From Bacilli bacterium (GTDB lineage: Bacteria; Bacillota_I; Bacilli_A; RF39; UBA660): DNA of 64,000 nucleotides. How positions within the stretch are numbered: the stretch's first letter is position 1; every line of letters begins with the position of its first letter. Below, piece by piece: positions 23,632-32,280 of the stretch. The notes beneath the pieces were generated by a model, which saw only the letters and a program-made list of their open reading frames with translations, did no database searches and was not told the origin of the DNA. The DNA is taken from assembly GCA_017409785.1 (NCBI GenBank), contig JAFQSD010000001.1, positions 248,001-312,000 on the forward strand, written 5' to 3'. The translations under genes and the position numbers were made by a program.

Positions 23632-24396
23632 ATGAAAAAAATTATGTTAATTATTATGATATTATTTTTAATATCGCCAATATACGCCGAAGCAAAACCA
23701 ATAAATCCTTTAGATGAAAATGTTACTTACTCACTTAGAGCCGGAGGTGGAAGTTCTGGTGGTGGTTCATCAGGTGGAGGAGGAAGAACTTCTTCAAGAA
23801 ATGGTTCTGCCTCATCAAGTCAAAGTAATCCAATATCAAAATTAATATCTTATTTTTTTATAACAATAACTATATTTGGAAGTAGTATCGTTTTCTATTT
23901 TAAAGTGCTAAGAAGTGCAATTAATAGTAAAAGATACCTAAGAATACTTGGAAAAAAAGAAATTTCTTGGAAATATAAAAGTATTGAAAAACAAGCAATA
24001 GAAACATATTATTCAGTACAAGAGTCATGGGCAAAAATGGACATGACAGACTCAAAAAAATATATGTCTGAAGACTTATATGACTCATTCATAGTTAAAT
24101 TAAACTTTATGGAAATGAATAATAAAAGAAATGTATTAAAGAAAATTAAACTAAGAGACATAAAACCAGTCAGTATATATGACGATGAAAATGACGATAA
24201 AGACTATGTCTGGTTTTATATAAAAGGTAGCATGATTGACTACATTATAAATACTGAAACAAATGAAGTACTTGAAGGAAAAACTTATCCTACGAGTTTT
24301 ATTGAATTTTGGAAATTTACTCGTAAAGGAAAAGATAAATGGGTTTTAACAAAAATAAAACAACAAGAAGATGCTAACACTATAGAATTTCAATAA
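23632..24396 (+). CDS. Tim44-like domain membrane protein
   Basis: A 254-residue exported or membrane protein. Residues 1-22 are a signal sequence ending AEAKP. A Gly/Ser-rich linker (about 42-70) leads to one membrane span (about 75-97), then a globular domain of Tim44 type: AIETYYSVQESWAKMDMTDSKKYMSEDLYDSF ending FWKFTRKGKDKWVLTKIKQ, a well-conserved pattern in this family. Its bacterial role is not established. RBS AGAGG precedes the ATG. It has its own terminator, shared with the convergent gene. Confidence 0.75.
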   Translation: MKKIMLIIMILFLISPIYAEAKPINPLDENVTYSLRAGGGSSGGGSSGGGGRTSSRNGSASSSQSNPISKLISYFFITITIFGSSIVFYFKVLRSAINSKRYLRILGKKEISWKYKSIEKQAIETYYSVQESWAKMDMTDSKKYMSEDLYDSFIVKLNFMEMNNKRNVLKKIKLRDIKPVSIYDDENDDKDYVWFYIKGSMIDYIINTETNEVLEGKTYPTSFIEFWKFTRKGKDKWVLTKIKQQEDANTIEFQ

Positions 24397-24400
24397 AACA

Positions 24401-24428
24401 AAAGACTAGAGTAATCTAGTCTTTTTTT
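24401..24428. terminator. CTAGA-type terminator, possibly bidirectional
   Basis: AAAGACTAGA / TCTAGTCTTT with GTAA loop; lies between two convergent genes and overlaps the end of the minus-strand gene. Confidence 0.8.
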
Positions 24429-25348
24429 ACTTTTGTCCAAATACTTAATTCTTTTTCAGGACAAAATCTTTTATGAAATTTCTTTTCTAAAGTTAATAAT
24501 TCCGGATTATAATATCCGAATTGTTCTACAATTCTACTTTCAACAATAGGCATTCTAGATTCTTCTTCATAAATTCTAAGCATATCTAGTTCACTATCTG
24601 CTAGTAAAACAAACATAGCTAATTGTTCATCAATACTTCTTAAACCTAATAGTTTCTTTTGTTCTGTAACGTTATACAAAGCAGTACTGCAATTATACTG
24701 CTCAGGAACAATTGCTTTCCAAGTAGCAGCAAATTCAACTAACTCATTATATCTTTCATCTGAAATGCTATCAAAGTTTGGCAATGCTTTAGCTCTTGCC
24801 ATAAGATAATCAGAATTATTTGTTCCGACTTCAGTAATTAATTCTTTATCACCAAAATATCTTCTAAAATATAGTTCTTCATATTTCAATAATTTTGGAT
24901 CATAAAAGCCAAGTCTTTCTCTTATCATTGTTTCAAATTCAGCAAGAGTTCTATCTCTCAAAAATTGTAAATGAGTTCTTTCTTTAATATCTTTTACTTT
25001 AGCAATTTCTGCTTTACTAATTAAATTAAGTTTTAAAAAATCCTTAAACATTGTAAGTTCTGGATCTGTAATCATAATTAAATAACCCATTCTTTCATCA
25101 AAAGATCCAAGTTCTAAATGAATTAATGGATTAGTAAGATATTGAAGTGTATTTTCATATCTTTCTAATTTTGGCTTTCTAACTGTTCCACATAATGGTA
25201 TATCAGCATCAATTTCTTGTCTTTTATAAACCTTTTTGGCAACTTCTGCCATTTGGTCTTCAGAAAGTGATAAAAACTTCTTAGAGCCAACTTCTTTTTG
25301 ATAAAATTTAGTTCTATAACGTTCTAATGGTATATAATAAGGTGCCAT
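24416..25348 (-). CDS. Unknown protein with two internal repeats
   Basis: A 310-residue cytoplasmic-looking, helical protein of unknown family. Two halves resemble each other: GSFDERMGYLIMITDPELTM with RLGFYDPKLLKYEELYFRRYF in the first, and RSIDEQLAMFVLLADSELDM with QFGYYNPELLTLEKKFHKRF in the second, about 130 residues apart. The conserved core is a helix, a Gly-Phe-Tyr-(D/N)-Pro turn and a basic-aromatic helix. AGGAGA lies upstream of the ATG. No signal peptide or catalytic motif is visible. Confidence 0.6.
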   Translation of the reverse strand: MAPYYIPLERYRTKFYQKEVGSKKFLSLSEDQMAEVAKKVYKRQEIDADIPLCGTVRKPKLERYENTLQYLTNPLIHLELGSFDERMGYLIMITDPELTMFKDFLKLNLISKAEIAKVKDIKERTHLQFLRDRTLAEFETMIRERLGFYDPKLLKYEELYFRRYFGDKELITEVGTNNSDYLMARAKALPNFDSISDERYNELVEFAATWKAIVPEQYNCSTALYNVTEQKKLLGLRSIDEQLAMFVLLADSELDMLRIYEEESRMPIVESRIVEQFGYYNPELLTLEKKFHKRFCPEKELSIWTKVKKD

Positions 25349-25522
25349 TATTTCACGTCTCCTTTTTTCGCAAGCGAAATATATTATATCTGATTTTTAT
25401 ATAAAAGTCTATAAAAATAAAAATATCATAAACTTTACTAATAAAAGAAAAAAATAAAAGATAATGACTAGTATCTACTAATCTTTTTTGGTATAATGAA
25501 AAAGAATAAGAGGGTGAAAAAT

Positions 25523-26428
25523 ATGAAAAATAAAAAAGTAGTTTGTATAGGGCATTCAACATATGATATTACAATTCCAGTAGATGCATATCCAACAGAA
25601 AACATAAAATATCGTTTAGAAAGACACATTGAATGTGGAGGAGGGCCAGCTTCTAACGGAGCTTATCTTCTAGCTAAATGGGGAATGAAAACTTCAATAT
25701 TATCTATAGTTGGAGATGACCATTATGGAAAACTTATCCGTGATGATTTTAAAAAGATTGGGGCCAATACAAAATATTTAGAATTAAGGAAAGGACACCA
25801 AACTACTAGTAGTTATATTATTGCTAATATGAGCAATGGATCAAGAACTATTCTTGCATCAAAAAGACCACCAATTAGAAAACTAGAACAAGACATAACT
25901 ATTCAAGCTGATGTTATCTTAATTGATGGAGAACATCCAGAAACAGCTTTAAAAGTATTACTAGATAATGAGGATGCTATCAGTGTAATTGATGCTGGAC
26001 GTCTTAATAAAGATACTAAAATGTTAGGGAAAATGGTTAAATATCTAGTATGTTCTAAAGACTTTGCAGAAGAGTTCGCTCAAAACAAAATTGATTATCA
26101 TGATCAAGCAACAATTATTTATGCATATGAAAAATTAAAAGCATACTTTAAAAATACCGTAGTTATTACATTAGAATCACATGGAAGTTTTACTGAAATT
26201 GATGGTAAATATGTACAAATACCAAGCGTTAAAGTAAAAGCCATTGACTCAACAGGAGCAGGAGACATATTCCATGGAGCATTTACATATTTTATTGGTA
26301 ATAACTATCCGCTAGAAGAAGCAATTCATTATGCTTCAATTGCAGGAGCAATTTCTGTAACTAGAATTGGTTCAAGATTCTCGATCCCAACACTACAAGA
26401 AGTATTAGAATACGAAGATGTTATATAG
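25523..26428 (+). CDS. PfkB family carbohydrate kinase
   Basis: A 301-residue sugar kinase of the ribokinase/PfkB fold in the cytoplasm. The N-terminal signature is VVCIGHSTYDITIPVD ... ECGGGPASNGAYLLAKWG; the catalytic signature DSTGAGDIFHGAFTYFI, with the anion hole and catalytic Asp, lies near residue 240. The substrate cannot be deduced. The ATG at 25523 follows GAGGGTGA by 7 bases. Its 3' end overlaps the Smr gene by 11 bases, so the two are coupled, although no functional link is obvious. Confidence 0.88.
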   Translation: MKNKKVVCIGHSTYDITIPVDAYPTENIKYRLERHIECGGGPASNGAYLLAKWGMKTSILSIVGDDHYGKLIRDDFKKIGANTKYLELRKGHQTTSSYIIANMSNGSRTILASKRPPIRKLEQDITIQADVILIDGEHPETALKVLLDNEDAISVIDAGRLNKDTKMLGKMVKYLVCSKDFAEEFAQNKIDYHDQATIIYAYEKLKAYFKNTVVITLESHGSFTEIDGKYVQIPSVKVKAIDSTGAGDIFHGAFTYFIGNNYPLEEAIHYASIAGAISVTRIGSRFSIPTLQEVLEYEDVI

Positions 26429-26672
26429 TAATTTACCACAAATAGATTTGCATGGTTATGATAGAGACTATGCTAGAATAGTTATTAACGATTTTATTCA
26501 AGATAATTATCAAATGAAAAATCAAAAAATATTAATTATTCACGGAGTAGGTACCGGTATATTAAGAAAAACCACACACGAGACACTAAAGAAAAATAAG
26601 TTAGTGTCCTCTTTTAAGTTGGATAACTTTAACTCCGGTACAACTATCGTTGAGATCAAGAAAAGAAATTGA
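26418..26672 (+). CDS. Smr domain protein
   Basis: An 84-residue stand-alone Smr domain, the nuclease-like domain at the C-terminus of MutS2. Visible motifs are IDLHGYDRDYARIVINDF (the LDxHG motif as IDLHG) and ILIIHGVGTGILRKTTHETL (HGxGxG). Such domains cut nucleic acids, and in MutS2-type proteins act on collided ribosomes or branched DNA. It overlaps the end of the PfkB kinase gene. No cvpA/mutS2 context is seen here, since cvpA lies at 6814. Confidence 0.82.
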   Translation: MLYSNLPQIDLHGYDRDYARIVINDFIQDNYQMKNQKILIIHGVGTGILRKTTHETLKKNKLVSSFKLDNFNSGTTIVEIKKRN

Positions 26673-26697
26673 CAAAAAGGCCATTTTATGGTAGTAT
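26669..26697 (+). promoter_or_regulatory. Sigma-A promoter of the envelope operon
   Basis: TTGACA (26669-26674), 17-base spacer, TAGTAT (26692-26697). It overlaps the stop of the Smr gene and precedes the gene at 26732. Confidence 0.7.
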
Positions 26698-26731
26698 ATA
26701 AAGCACTTATGTAAAGAGAGGGAGTTCGAGC

Positions 26732-28096
26732 ATGTATACAGAAGACTACGAAAATAGAGGATTTCCATTTAGAGATTTTCTATTAAAACTAATATTAATA
26801 ATTATCTTTGTATTTTTACTAGTATGGTTATTACCAAAATTTATTAAACCAACTACAGTAGAAAACAAAGAAACAATCAACGAAATATCAGCAATTTCAT
26901 CACAAATATTTAGTGATAACTTAGAAAAGATGAAAGAAGCAGCAATATTATATTACACAGTTGATAAATTACCTAAAGAACAAGGTGAATATGACCAAAT
27001 GACTTTAGGAGATATGATTGGTAAGAAAATAATCACACCATTAATTGATAAGAATAACAAAGCTGTAGATGTAAATAAGAGTTATGTAAAAATAACAAAA
27101 GCCGCAGATGAATATATCTTAAAGGTAAATATTAAAGATAGTGAAAAAGAAGATTATATCTTAGTACACTTGGGATGCTATTCATATTGTGATTCTTATG
27201 TTTGTGAAAAGAAAACTTCAGAAACTGGAACTGTTAAACCAACAAATCCATCTAATCCATCAAATCCAACAAATCCAACAAATCCATCAAATCCATCTGA
27301 TCCAACACAACCAGATGACGATGACAAAGATGATGACGATGACAAGGATGATGGAGAAGATCCAAAACCAGTTACATATATCTATGAATATAAGAAGAAT
27401 TTCTTAACTAGTTGGACATCATGGGGTGCATGGGAAAAAACAGCATGCGATACACAAACAATTAATTGTAGTGATTCAGATCCAACATGTTTATTAAAAT
27501 TACAAAGATATAACCAAAAACAACAAATTGGTTCATATACTAAGAAACACACTTCATATCAACAAGTTAGTACATATACAAAAACAACATGTTCTAATTA
27601 CAACTATGTAATTATTAACAATAAAACATATACTGTATCAACATCATACACATCAAGTGTAACATCATCAAATGGATGGAAAAAAGTAGGAAGATATTCT
27701 TATGAAAATCCTCCAAGAGATACAGAAACAACACGTTACTTATTTGATGGTGCTGATTATAGTTACTGTAATGCAACTTGTGAATCAACACCAAACTTCT
27801 ACTATTACAAATATATCTACACTGGTTCAATGAGCCAAGTATCAAGTACAACTTCAGTACCAAGTGGTTCATCTACTTCAGTATCAGCAAGTTGTGGTTC
27901 ATATGTAACAACTACAGTACCAGTTTATGGATACGTAGTAGTTGAACATACAAGTGACCCATTATATGGAACTGTATGTTATAAGAGTACAAAAACAAGA
28001 TCTAATAATCCACAAACAAAATGGAGTTCATATAATGACACTAGTCTTTTAAATGACGGATGGACATATACCGGAAATAAAAAACTAGCTAATTAA
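26732..28096 (+). CDS. Membrane-anchored extracellular protein with Pro/Asn linker and Cys-rich domain
   Basis: A 454-residue protein of unknown family. Residues about 17-37 form one membrane span after a short cytoplasmic start. A domain of about 120 residues follows (LEKMKEAAILYYTVDKLP), ending with three cysteines (GCYSYCDSYVCEKK). Then come a (S/T)NP repeat linker and an Asp-rich DDDDK tract, and a C-terminal domain rich in Thr, Ser, Tyr and Cys. That domain starts SWTSWGAWEKTAC, which recalls a thrombospondin type 1 repeat but without its full cysteine pattern. GAGAGGGAG precedes the ATG. The next gene starts 14 bases downstream, so they form an operon. Confidence 0.6.
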   Translation: MYTEDYENRGFPFRDFLLKLILIIIFVFLLVWLLPKFIKPTTVENKETINEISAISSQIFSDNLEKMKEAAILYYTVDKLPKEQGEYDQMTLGDMIGKKIITPLIDKNNKAVDVNKSYVKITKAADEYILKVNIKDSEKEDYILVHLGCYSYCDSYVCEKKTSETGTVKPTNPSNPSNPTNPTNPSNPSDPTQPDDDDKDDDDDKDDGEDPKPVTYIYEYKKNFLTSWTSWGAWEKTACDTQTINCSDSDPTCLLKLQRYNQKQQIGSYTKKHTSYQQVSTYTKTTCSNYNYVIINNKTYTVSTSYTSSVTSSNGWKKVGRYSYENPPRDTETTRYLFDGADYSYCNATCESTPNFYYYKYIYTGSMSQVSSTTSVPSGSSTSVSASCGSYVTTTVPVYGYVVVEHTSDPLYGTVCYKSTKTRSNNPQTKWSSYNDTSLLNDGWTYTGNKKLAN

Positions 28097-28110
28097 GGGG
28101 GAAATAAATT

Positions 28111-30459
28111 ATGAATAAACAAATAGCTAATATAGTATTTTATAAGTTCTGGGATCCAACTAGAGAAGAGCCAATGCAACAAGCATGTATCTTCTACGCA
28201 GATGGAACAGTAAAAAATGTATTATATGAAGAAGGACAAGAATTAGCTAATCAAATTGCAAAAGAAGAAAAAATCAAAACAAAAGCAGAATTTGCCAAAT
28301 TAGTTAATACTAAAAGAGTTTATACAATGTCAGGAACAGAATTTGAAAGAAGATTTAAAGAATTCCTTGGAAAAGGTACAGCTTTAGTTCCGGTTTCAAA
28401 TACAAAAAGTTTAGTGGTTCCATCAAATGTAACAACTCCAACAAATAACAATAACAACAATGCAGCAGGAACAACAAATGCAACACCAAGACCAACTCAA
28501 GCGTCTAATTCATTTGTAGTGCCTCCTGTAATACCAGTTGGAACAAAAACTCCAGTGCCTGCAGGAACAAAAACACCTGTACCAGCTGGAACAAAAGTAA
28601 TAACACCAATACCAGTTGTAACAAAGACACCAGTGTCTACTGGAACAACTCCTGTACCAGTTGGAACTAAAACACCAGTGCCTACAGCAACAACTCCAAC
28701 ACCAGTTGCAACAACACCTGCTGCGACTACAACAGCAGATAAATATGCAAGTAAAAATGGTAAGAAAAAGAAAAAAGGTAAAGGTTTATTTAAGAAATTA
28801 TGGGTTAAAGTTACAGCTTTCGTATTAGCAGCTGCAATGTTCTTTACAGGTGGATTCTTCCTTGGAAGACATTCAAAACAAGGTGATATTATTAACAATA
28901 ACATCACAAATGTAACTCAAACACAAATACCTGCACAAGATCAAGCGTTCTTGAATTTATTAAAGAAATCAACAAACGAAGATCAAAAAGCAGCAATGAC
29001 ACATCAAAGTCAAAGTCTAGATTTATTCAATAGAGATTTTGCTAATCTTTATCTAGAAGAAGGAAAAGATGTAAAAGCAGCTCTAACTTGGGATGAAATG
29101 ATGGCTTTAAATCTAGCTTATAATACATATACAAAAGATCAAATTAAAATTATGTTCAATGGAGCAGAAGCTGATGCAACAGCATTAAGTAATGCTTATA
29201 GAAATGGAACATTACAATTAATGGGTGCATATGTAATCTCAACAAGAGAAAACCCTGTTAATTCAGCAGCGTTCTTAACAAATCCAGAAGAAAAAGCATT
29301 TGTAGAAAAATATAGTGATTTATTCTATAAGATGAAAGAAACTACTGGAGCAGAACAAGTAGCTGCAATTGATGCATTCTATGCAGAATTACACAAAGAC
29401 TTCCCAATTACTGATCAAGTAAGAGAAGAAGGTATATCACATGCTGATGGTAGAGAACAAGTTAAAGCATATAAAGCAGCAGTTGTTCCAATGGTATCAG
29501 CAGCAGAAATTATGTTCCAAAATGTTTCTGGAACAGATCATACATTATCAGATAAAGCTATTAAATACTTTAATGATTTAGGATTATGTAATGTAGTTGA
29601 TGACAATTTCCAAAGAATTGAAACAATTACATTATCAGCAGAAACAGATGAATCTCAACCACTATATACAGAATTCAGAGATGCTAAAATTACAGAACTT
29701 ATCTATGAAGGAAATTATCCAACAGATGATGCTCATAGAGACTTAAGTCAATTAGCAGAATTCCAAAAATGGGTAAATGGTCATTTCGAAATAGTTGATG
29801 GACAAATTACAGGAACAATAGTTCCAAATCCTGCTCCAACAACTACAACAAGAACAGAAACTACTACAACAGTAACTCAAGATAGAAATACAGCAGTTAG
29901 TCAAGCTGGTGAAGATGCAGTTAAAAAAGCAGAAGCCGCAGTAGATGCTGAATTAGAAAAACAAAACCAAGCAGCACAACAACAAGCTCAAGCAGAAGCT
30001 GATAAAAATTCACAAGCAGCAAAAGATGAAGTTGCTAAAGACAATGCTGATATGGAAGAAGACGTTAATAACGCCAATAATACAATCAACAATGGTGGAA
30101 CAGTAAATGAAGATGACTTCGGTGACCATAATGTTGATTTTGACGAAGAATTTGAAGATGGAAATGGTAACTTAAGTGATTCAGTTACAGATATCACAAC
30201 AGATGGTGATGGAGCAAAAACAGAAAATGATTTACCAGATCCAAATCAAACAGGAGCTATATTCGACGGAACTGCAACAGGTACTGGTACAGGAACTGGA
30301 ACAGGTTCTTCAGATGATACAGTAGTAGACAATAGTGGTATTTATGAATACGAAGAACCATACTATGGTGGAATGTCAAACGAAGAAATCGTAAATGCTT
30401 ATATTGAAAGTCTTGCTGGTCAAGGAACTGCAGAAGCAGGTAAAGTATACACAAAATAG
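28111..30459 (+). CDS. Single-span membrane protein with cytoplasmic domain and large extracellular part
   Basis: A 782-residue protein of unknown family. Residues 1-95 form a small domain (FYKFWDPTREEPMQQACIF), followed by a Thr/Pro-rich segment with PVGTKTPVPAGTKTP-like repeats (about 100-210). A basic patch (KNGKKKKKGKG) precedes one membrane span near residue 235-250 (VTAFVLAAAMFFTGGFFLG), which places the N-terminus inside. The outer part is helical up to about 570, then a Thr-rich linker, an Ala/Gln-rich coiled coil (about 595-655) and an acidic Gly/Thr-rich C-terminus. GGGGGA precedes the ATG. It is operonic with the preceding envelope protein. Confidence 0.6.
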   Translation: MNKQIANIVFYKFWDPTREEPMQQACIFYADGTVKNVLYEEGQELANQIAKEEKIKTKAEFAKLVNTKRVYTMSGTEFERRFKEFLGKGTALVPVSNTKSLVVPSNVTTPTNNNNNNAAGTTNATPRPTQASNSFVVPPVIPVGTKTPVPAGTKTPVPAGTKVITPIPVVTKTPVSTGTTPVPVGTKTPVPTATTPTPVATTPAATTTADKYASKNGKKKKKGKGLFKKLWVKVTAFVLAAAMFFTGGFFLGRHSKQGDIINNNITNVTQTQIPAQDQAFLNLLKKSTNEDQKAAMTHQSQSLDLFNRDFANLYLEEGKDVKAALTWDEMMALNLAYNTYTKDQIKIMFNGAEADATALSNAYRNGTLQLMGAYVISTRENPVNSAAFLTNPEEKAFVEKYSDLFYKMKETTGAEQVAAIDAFYAELHKDFPITDQVREEGISHADGREQVKAYKAAVVPMVSAAEIMFQNVSGTDHTLSDKAIKYFNDLGLCNVVDDNFQRIETITLSAETDESQPLYTEFRDAKITELIYEGNYPTDDAHRDLSQLAEFQKWVNGHFEIVDGQITGTIVPNPAPTTTTRTETTTTVTQDRNTAVSQAGEDAVKKAEAAVDAELEKQNQAAQQQAQAEADKNSQAAKDEVAKDNADMEEDVNNANNTINNGGTVNEDDFGDHNVDFDEEFEDGNGNLSDSVTDITTDGDGAKTENDLPDPNQTGAIFDGTATGTGTGTGTGSSDDTVVDNSGIYEYEEPYYGGMSNEEIVNAYIESLAGQGTAEAGKVYTK

Positions 30460-30460
30460 T

Positions 30461-30487
30461 AAAAAAGGCTAAAAAAAGCCTTTTTTT
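30461..30487 (+). terminator. Terminator of the envelope operon
   Basis: AAAAAAGGCT / AGCCTTTTTT with an AAAAA loop. Confidence 0.85.
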
Positions 30488-30508
30488 GTGTATAAATCAA
30501 CGAAAAAT

Positions 30509-30537
30509 TTGACAAAATAGTATTAATATGCTATAAT
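30509..30537 (+). promoter_or_regulatory. Consensus promoter with hairpin at the transcript 5' end
   Basis: TTGACA, 17-base spacer and TATAAT make a perfect sigma-A promoter. The transcript would begin near TGTACTTTGAAGGTACA (30541-30557), which can form a 7-bp stem. A leader of about 70 bases precedes the gene at 30611. Confidence 0.75.
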
Positions 30538-30610
30538 ATGTGTACTTTGAAGGTACAAGAGGGGTTCTTCAAAAGACTATACATTTTTCGTTATAGGGGG
30601 TTGAATATAT

Positions 30611-31030
30611 ATGCAAAATACGTACATATTCGAATATTTAGATGAAAACGATTTTAGAAAAAAAGAAAGATCAGTAAGAAAGTATAACATGTTAGCTTAT
30701 AAGAAACTAACATTTAACTACTATCCAGAATTACGTAAAGGTACATTCCTAGGTAAAGAAGTAAGTAGAAATGAAAAAGATAAAACAATTGCTTATGAAT
30801 TAAAATTACCTACAGATGAATTATTTGCAAAAGTTCATGGAGAAATAATTTTACATTATACTGTATATACTGAAAAGGGAATTATTTTACTTACAAACAT
30901 TACACCAGAAGGTATCTTAGATGAAGGTCATAGAGCTGAACTTTCAACATACAAAGGTGTTATGATTTCAAAAACAAATCCTGAAAAAGATATGTTTAAA
31001 ATCAACTTACTAAATATGTTAGGAAAATAG
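30611..31030 (+). CDS. Unknown small protein
   Basis: A 139-residue soluble protein without signal peptide that I do not recognise. It is basic in the first third (RKKERSVRKYNMLAYKK) and continues as alternating strands (GEIILHYTVYTEKGIILLTNITPEGIL). Its consensus promoter, strong RBS (AGGGGG) and own terminator suggest substantial expression as a single gene. It lies just upstream of a tRNA pair. The fold could be a small beta-barrel, but that is a guess from the strand pattern. Confidence 0.6.
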   Translation: MQNTYIFEYLDENDFRKKERSVRKYNMLAYKKLTFNYYPELRKGTFLGKEVSRNEKDKTIAYELKLPTDELFAKVHGEIILHYTVYTEKGIILLTNITPEGILDEGHRAELSTYKGVMISKTNPEKDMFKINLLNMLGK

Positions 31031-31053
31031 AGTTAAAAAACTCTATTTTTTTT
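31024..31053 (+). terminator. Terminator
   Basis: ATAGAGTT / AACTCTAT stem with an A-rich loop and T8; overlaps the stop codon of the preceding gene. Confidence 0.85.
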
Positions 31054-31063
31054 ACTTTTTTGC

Positions 31064-31092
31064 TTGCAACTGCCAAAAATATATGCTATTAT
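31064..31092 (+). promoter_or_regulatory. tRNA promoter
   Basis: TTGCAA, 17-base spacer, TATTAT, ending 11 bases before the first tRNA. The same TTGCAA-17 form precedes the tRNA-Met at 62839. Confidence 0.65.
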
Positions 31093-31103
31093 TAAATAGC
31101 AAC

Positions 31104-31180
31104 GGACCCTTAGCTCAGTTGGTTAGAGCATCCGGCTCATAACCGGGCGGTCATAGGTTCGAGTCCTATAGGGTCCACCA
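31104..31180 (+). tRNA. tRNA with CAT anticodon, probably tRNA-Ile2
   Basis: 77 bases including encoded CCA. Acceptor GGACCCT pairs with AGGGTCC; the anticodon loop is CTCATAA. The sequence GGACCCTTAGCTCAGTTGG resembles the Bacillus tRNA whose CAT anticodon is changed to lysidine-AU and reads AUA as Ile. It is unlike the elongator tRNA-Met at 62839. A tilS gene would be needed and is not in the window. Confidence 0.9.
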
Positions 31181-31190
31181 TTCATAATTT

Positions 31191-31275
31191 GCGGGTATGG
31201 CGGAATTGGCAGACGCGCTAGACTTAGGATCTAGTGCCGCAAGGCTTGCAGGTTCAACTCCTGTTACCCGCACCA
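31191..31275 (+). tRNA. tRNA-Leu (TAG anticodon)
   Basis: 85 bases with encoded CCA. Acceptor GCGGGTA / TACCCGC, anticodon loop CTTAGGA with TAG, and the long variable arm (TGCCGCAAGGC) expected for Leu. It lies 10 bases after the tRNA-Ile2, so they share one transcript. Confidence 0.95.
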
Positions 31276-31284
31276 CTATGAAAT

Positions 31285-31310
31285 AAATCGTTGGAAACAA
31301 CGATTTTTTT
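31285..31310 (+). terminator. Terminator of the tRNA pair
   Basis: AAATCGTTG / CAACGATTT stem with a GAAA tetraloop and T-run. Confidence 0.9.
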
Positions 31311-31363
31311 GTTTCAAAATATTCTTTAATGATATAATAAATTTATGAGGTATGGAGGTAACT

Positions 31364-32266
31364 ATGAATAAAAGAATCGCAATAATAGAAATTGGGAGTA
31401 ATAATACAAAAACACATATTTATGAAAATAATAATGTTATCTACGAAGGCAACGTTACAATAGAATTTAAAAATAATTACAAACAAGAAAATAAAATATC
31501 ACAAGAAGATTTAGATAAATTATATAAAGTAATTGAAACTGCCTTAAACTATACAGAAAACATCAATATTTATGGATGTAGTATATTTAGAAACATTACA
31601 CAAGAAGAATTAACTGAAATAAATAATGTAATAAAAGACAAATATAATTTAAAAATAGAAGTTGTATCTCAAGAAGACGAAGCGAAATATACAGCGATAG
31701 GATGCTATAACAGTATCGACTATAATGGCAATATCTGTGTTTTTATTGGCGGAGGGGGTTCAATAGAACTTATCTTCGTTAAGAACAAAGAAATAGTAGA
31801 TAAAAAATATTACAAATTTGGAGTAGTAGATATAACAAATAAATTTGAAAGTTTAAAAAATGATATTCCTACTTGTACTTTTGACGAAGTATATAATTAT
31901 GTAGAGAGTTTAGTGGGCGAAATTGTTTTTGATGCAGACTTACTGATTTTAGCAGGAGGAGACCATTTCTATTGGTATAATAATGCTAAATATGAACTTC
32001 ATGAAAATACACTTTATTCAAATGATAAACAAAAATATATGATTACCAGAGAACTAAGCGATAAATATGATCATGATGCTTTAATAACTTCTCTTGATAG
32101 AATTAGAAATAATAGTGACAATCCAAAATGGTTTGACGGTTCTCGAGCAATGAAAGTTATTACAAATCTAATTTCCCACAAGGTAAAAGCAGAATACATT
32201 ATCCCAACAAAGATTAATATGGAAGATGGATTAAAAGATGTATTAATGCAAAAAAAAGACAGATAA
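31364..32266 (+). CDS. Ppx/GppA-like phosphatase family protein
   Basis: A 300-residue protein of the exopolyphosphatase / guanosine pentaphosphate phosphatase superfamily (actin-like ATPase fold). The first phosphate loop is IAIIEIGSNNTKTHIYE. VVSQEDEAKYTAIGCYN matches the SGxEEA region, and VFIGGGGSIELIFVKN corresponds to the D-x-GGGSxE loop, with Ile in place of Asp. The C-terminal part has LLILAGGDHFYWY. At 300 residues it matches the short single-domain forms. The changed second loop leaves the true substrate uncertain. The ATG at 31364 follows GGAGGT by 5 bases. Confidence 0.7.
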   Translation: MNKRIAIIEIGSNNTKTHIYENNNVIYEGNVTIEFKNNYKQENKISQEDLDKLYKVIETALNYTENINIYGCSIFRNITQEELTEINNVIKDKYNLKIEVVSQEDEAKYTAIGCYNSIDYNGNICVFIGGGGSIELIFVKNKEIVDKKYYKFGVVDITNKFESLKNDIPTCTFDEVYNYVESLVGEIVFDADLLILAGGDHFYWYNNAKYELHENTLYSNDKQKYMITRELSDKYDHDALITSLDRIRNNSDNPKWFDGSRAMKVITNLISHKVKAEYIIPTKINMEDGLKDVLMQKKDR

Positions 32267-32280
32267 ATTCTGTCCTTTTA
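32258..32280. terminator. Terminator between convergent genes
   Basis: GACAGA / TCTGTC stem with A7 upstream and T-rich sequence downstream, so it can work in both directions. Confidence 0.7.

Noticed and set aside
25456..25489. Plus-strand hairpin (AAAAGAT ... ATCTTTT) between divergent genes
   Set aside because: Imperfect stem, and no plus-strand gene just upstream to terminate; it could be a relic of the CTAGA hairpin family but is not supported enough to list.
31104..31180. Initiator tRNA-Met
   Set aside because: It has a paired first base and lacks the run of G-C pairs of the initiator anticodon stem; the sequence fits the Ile2 type better.
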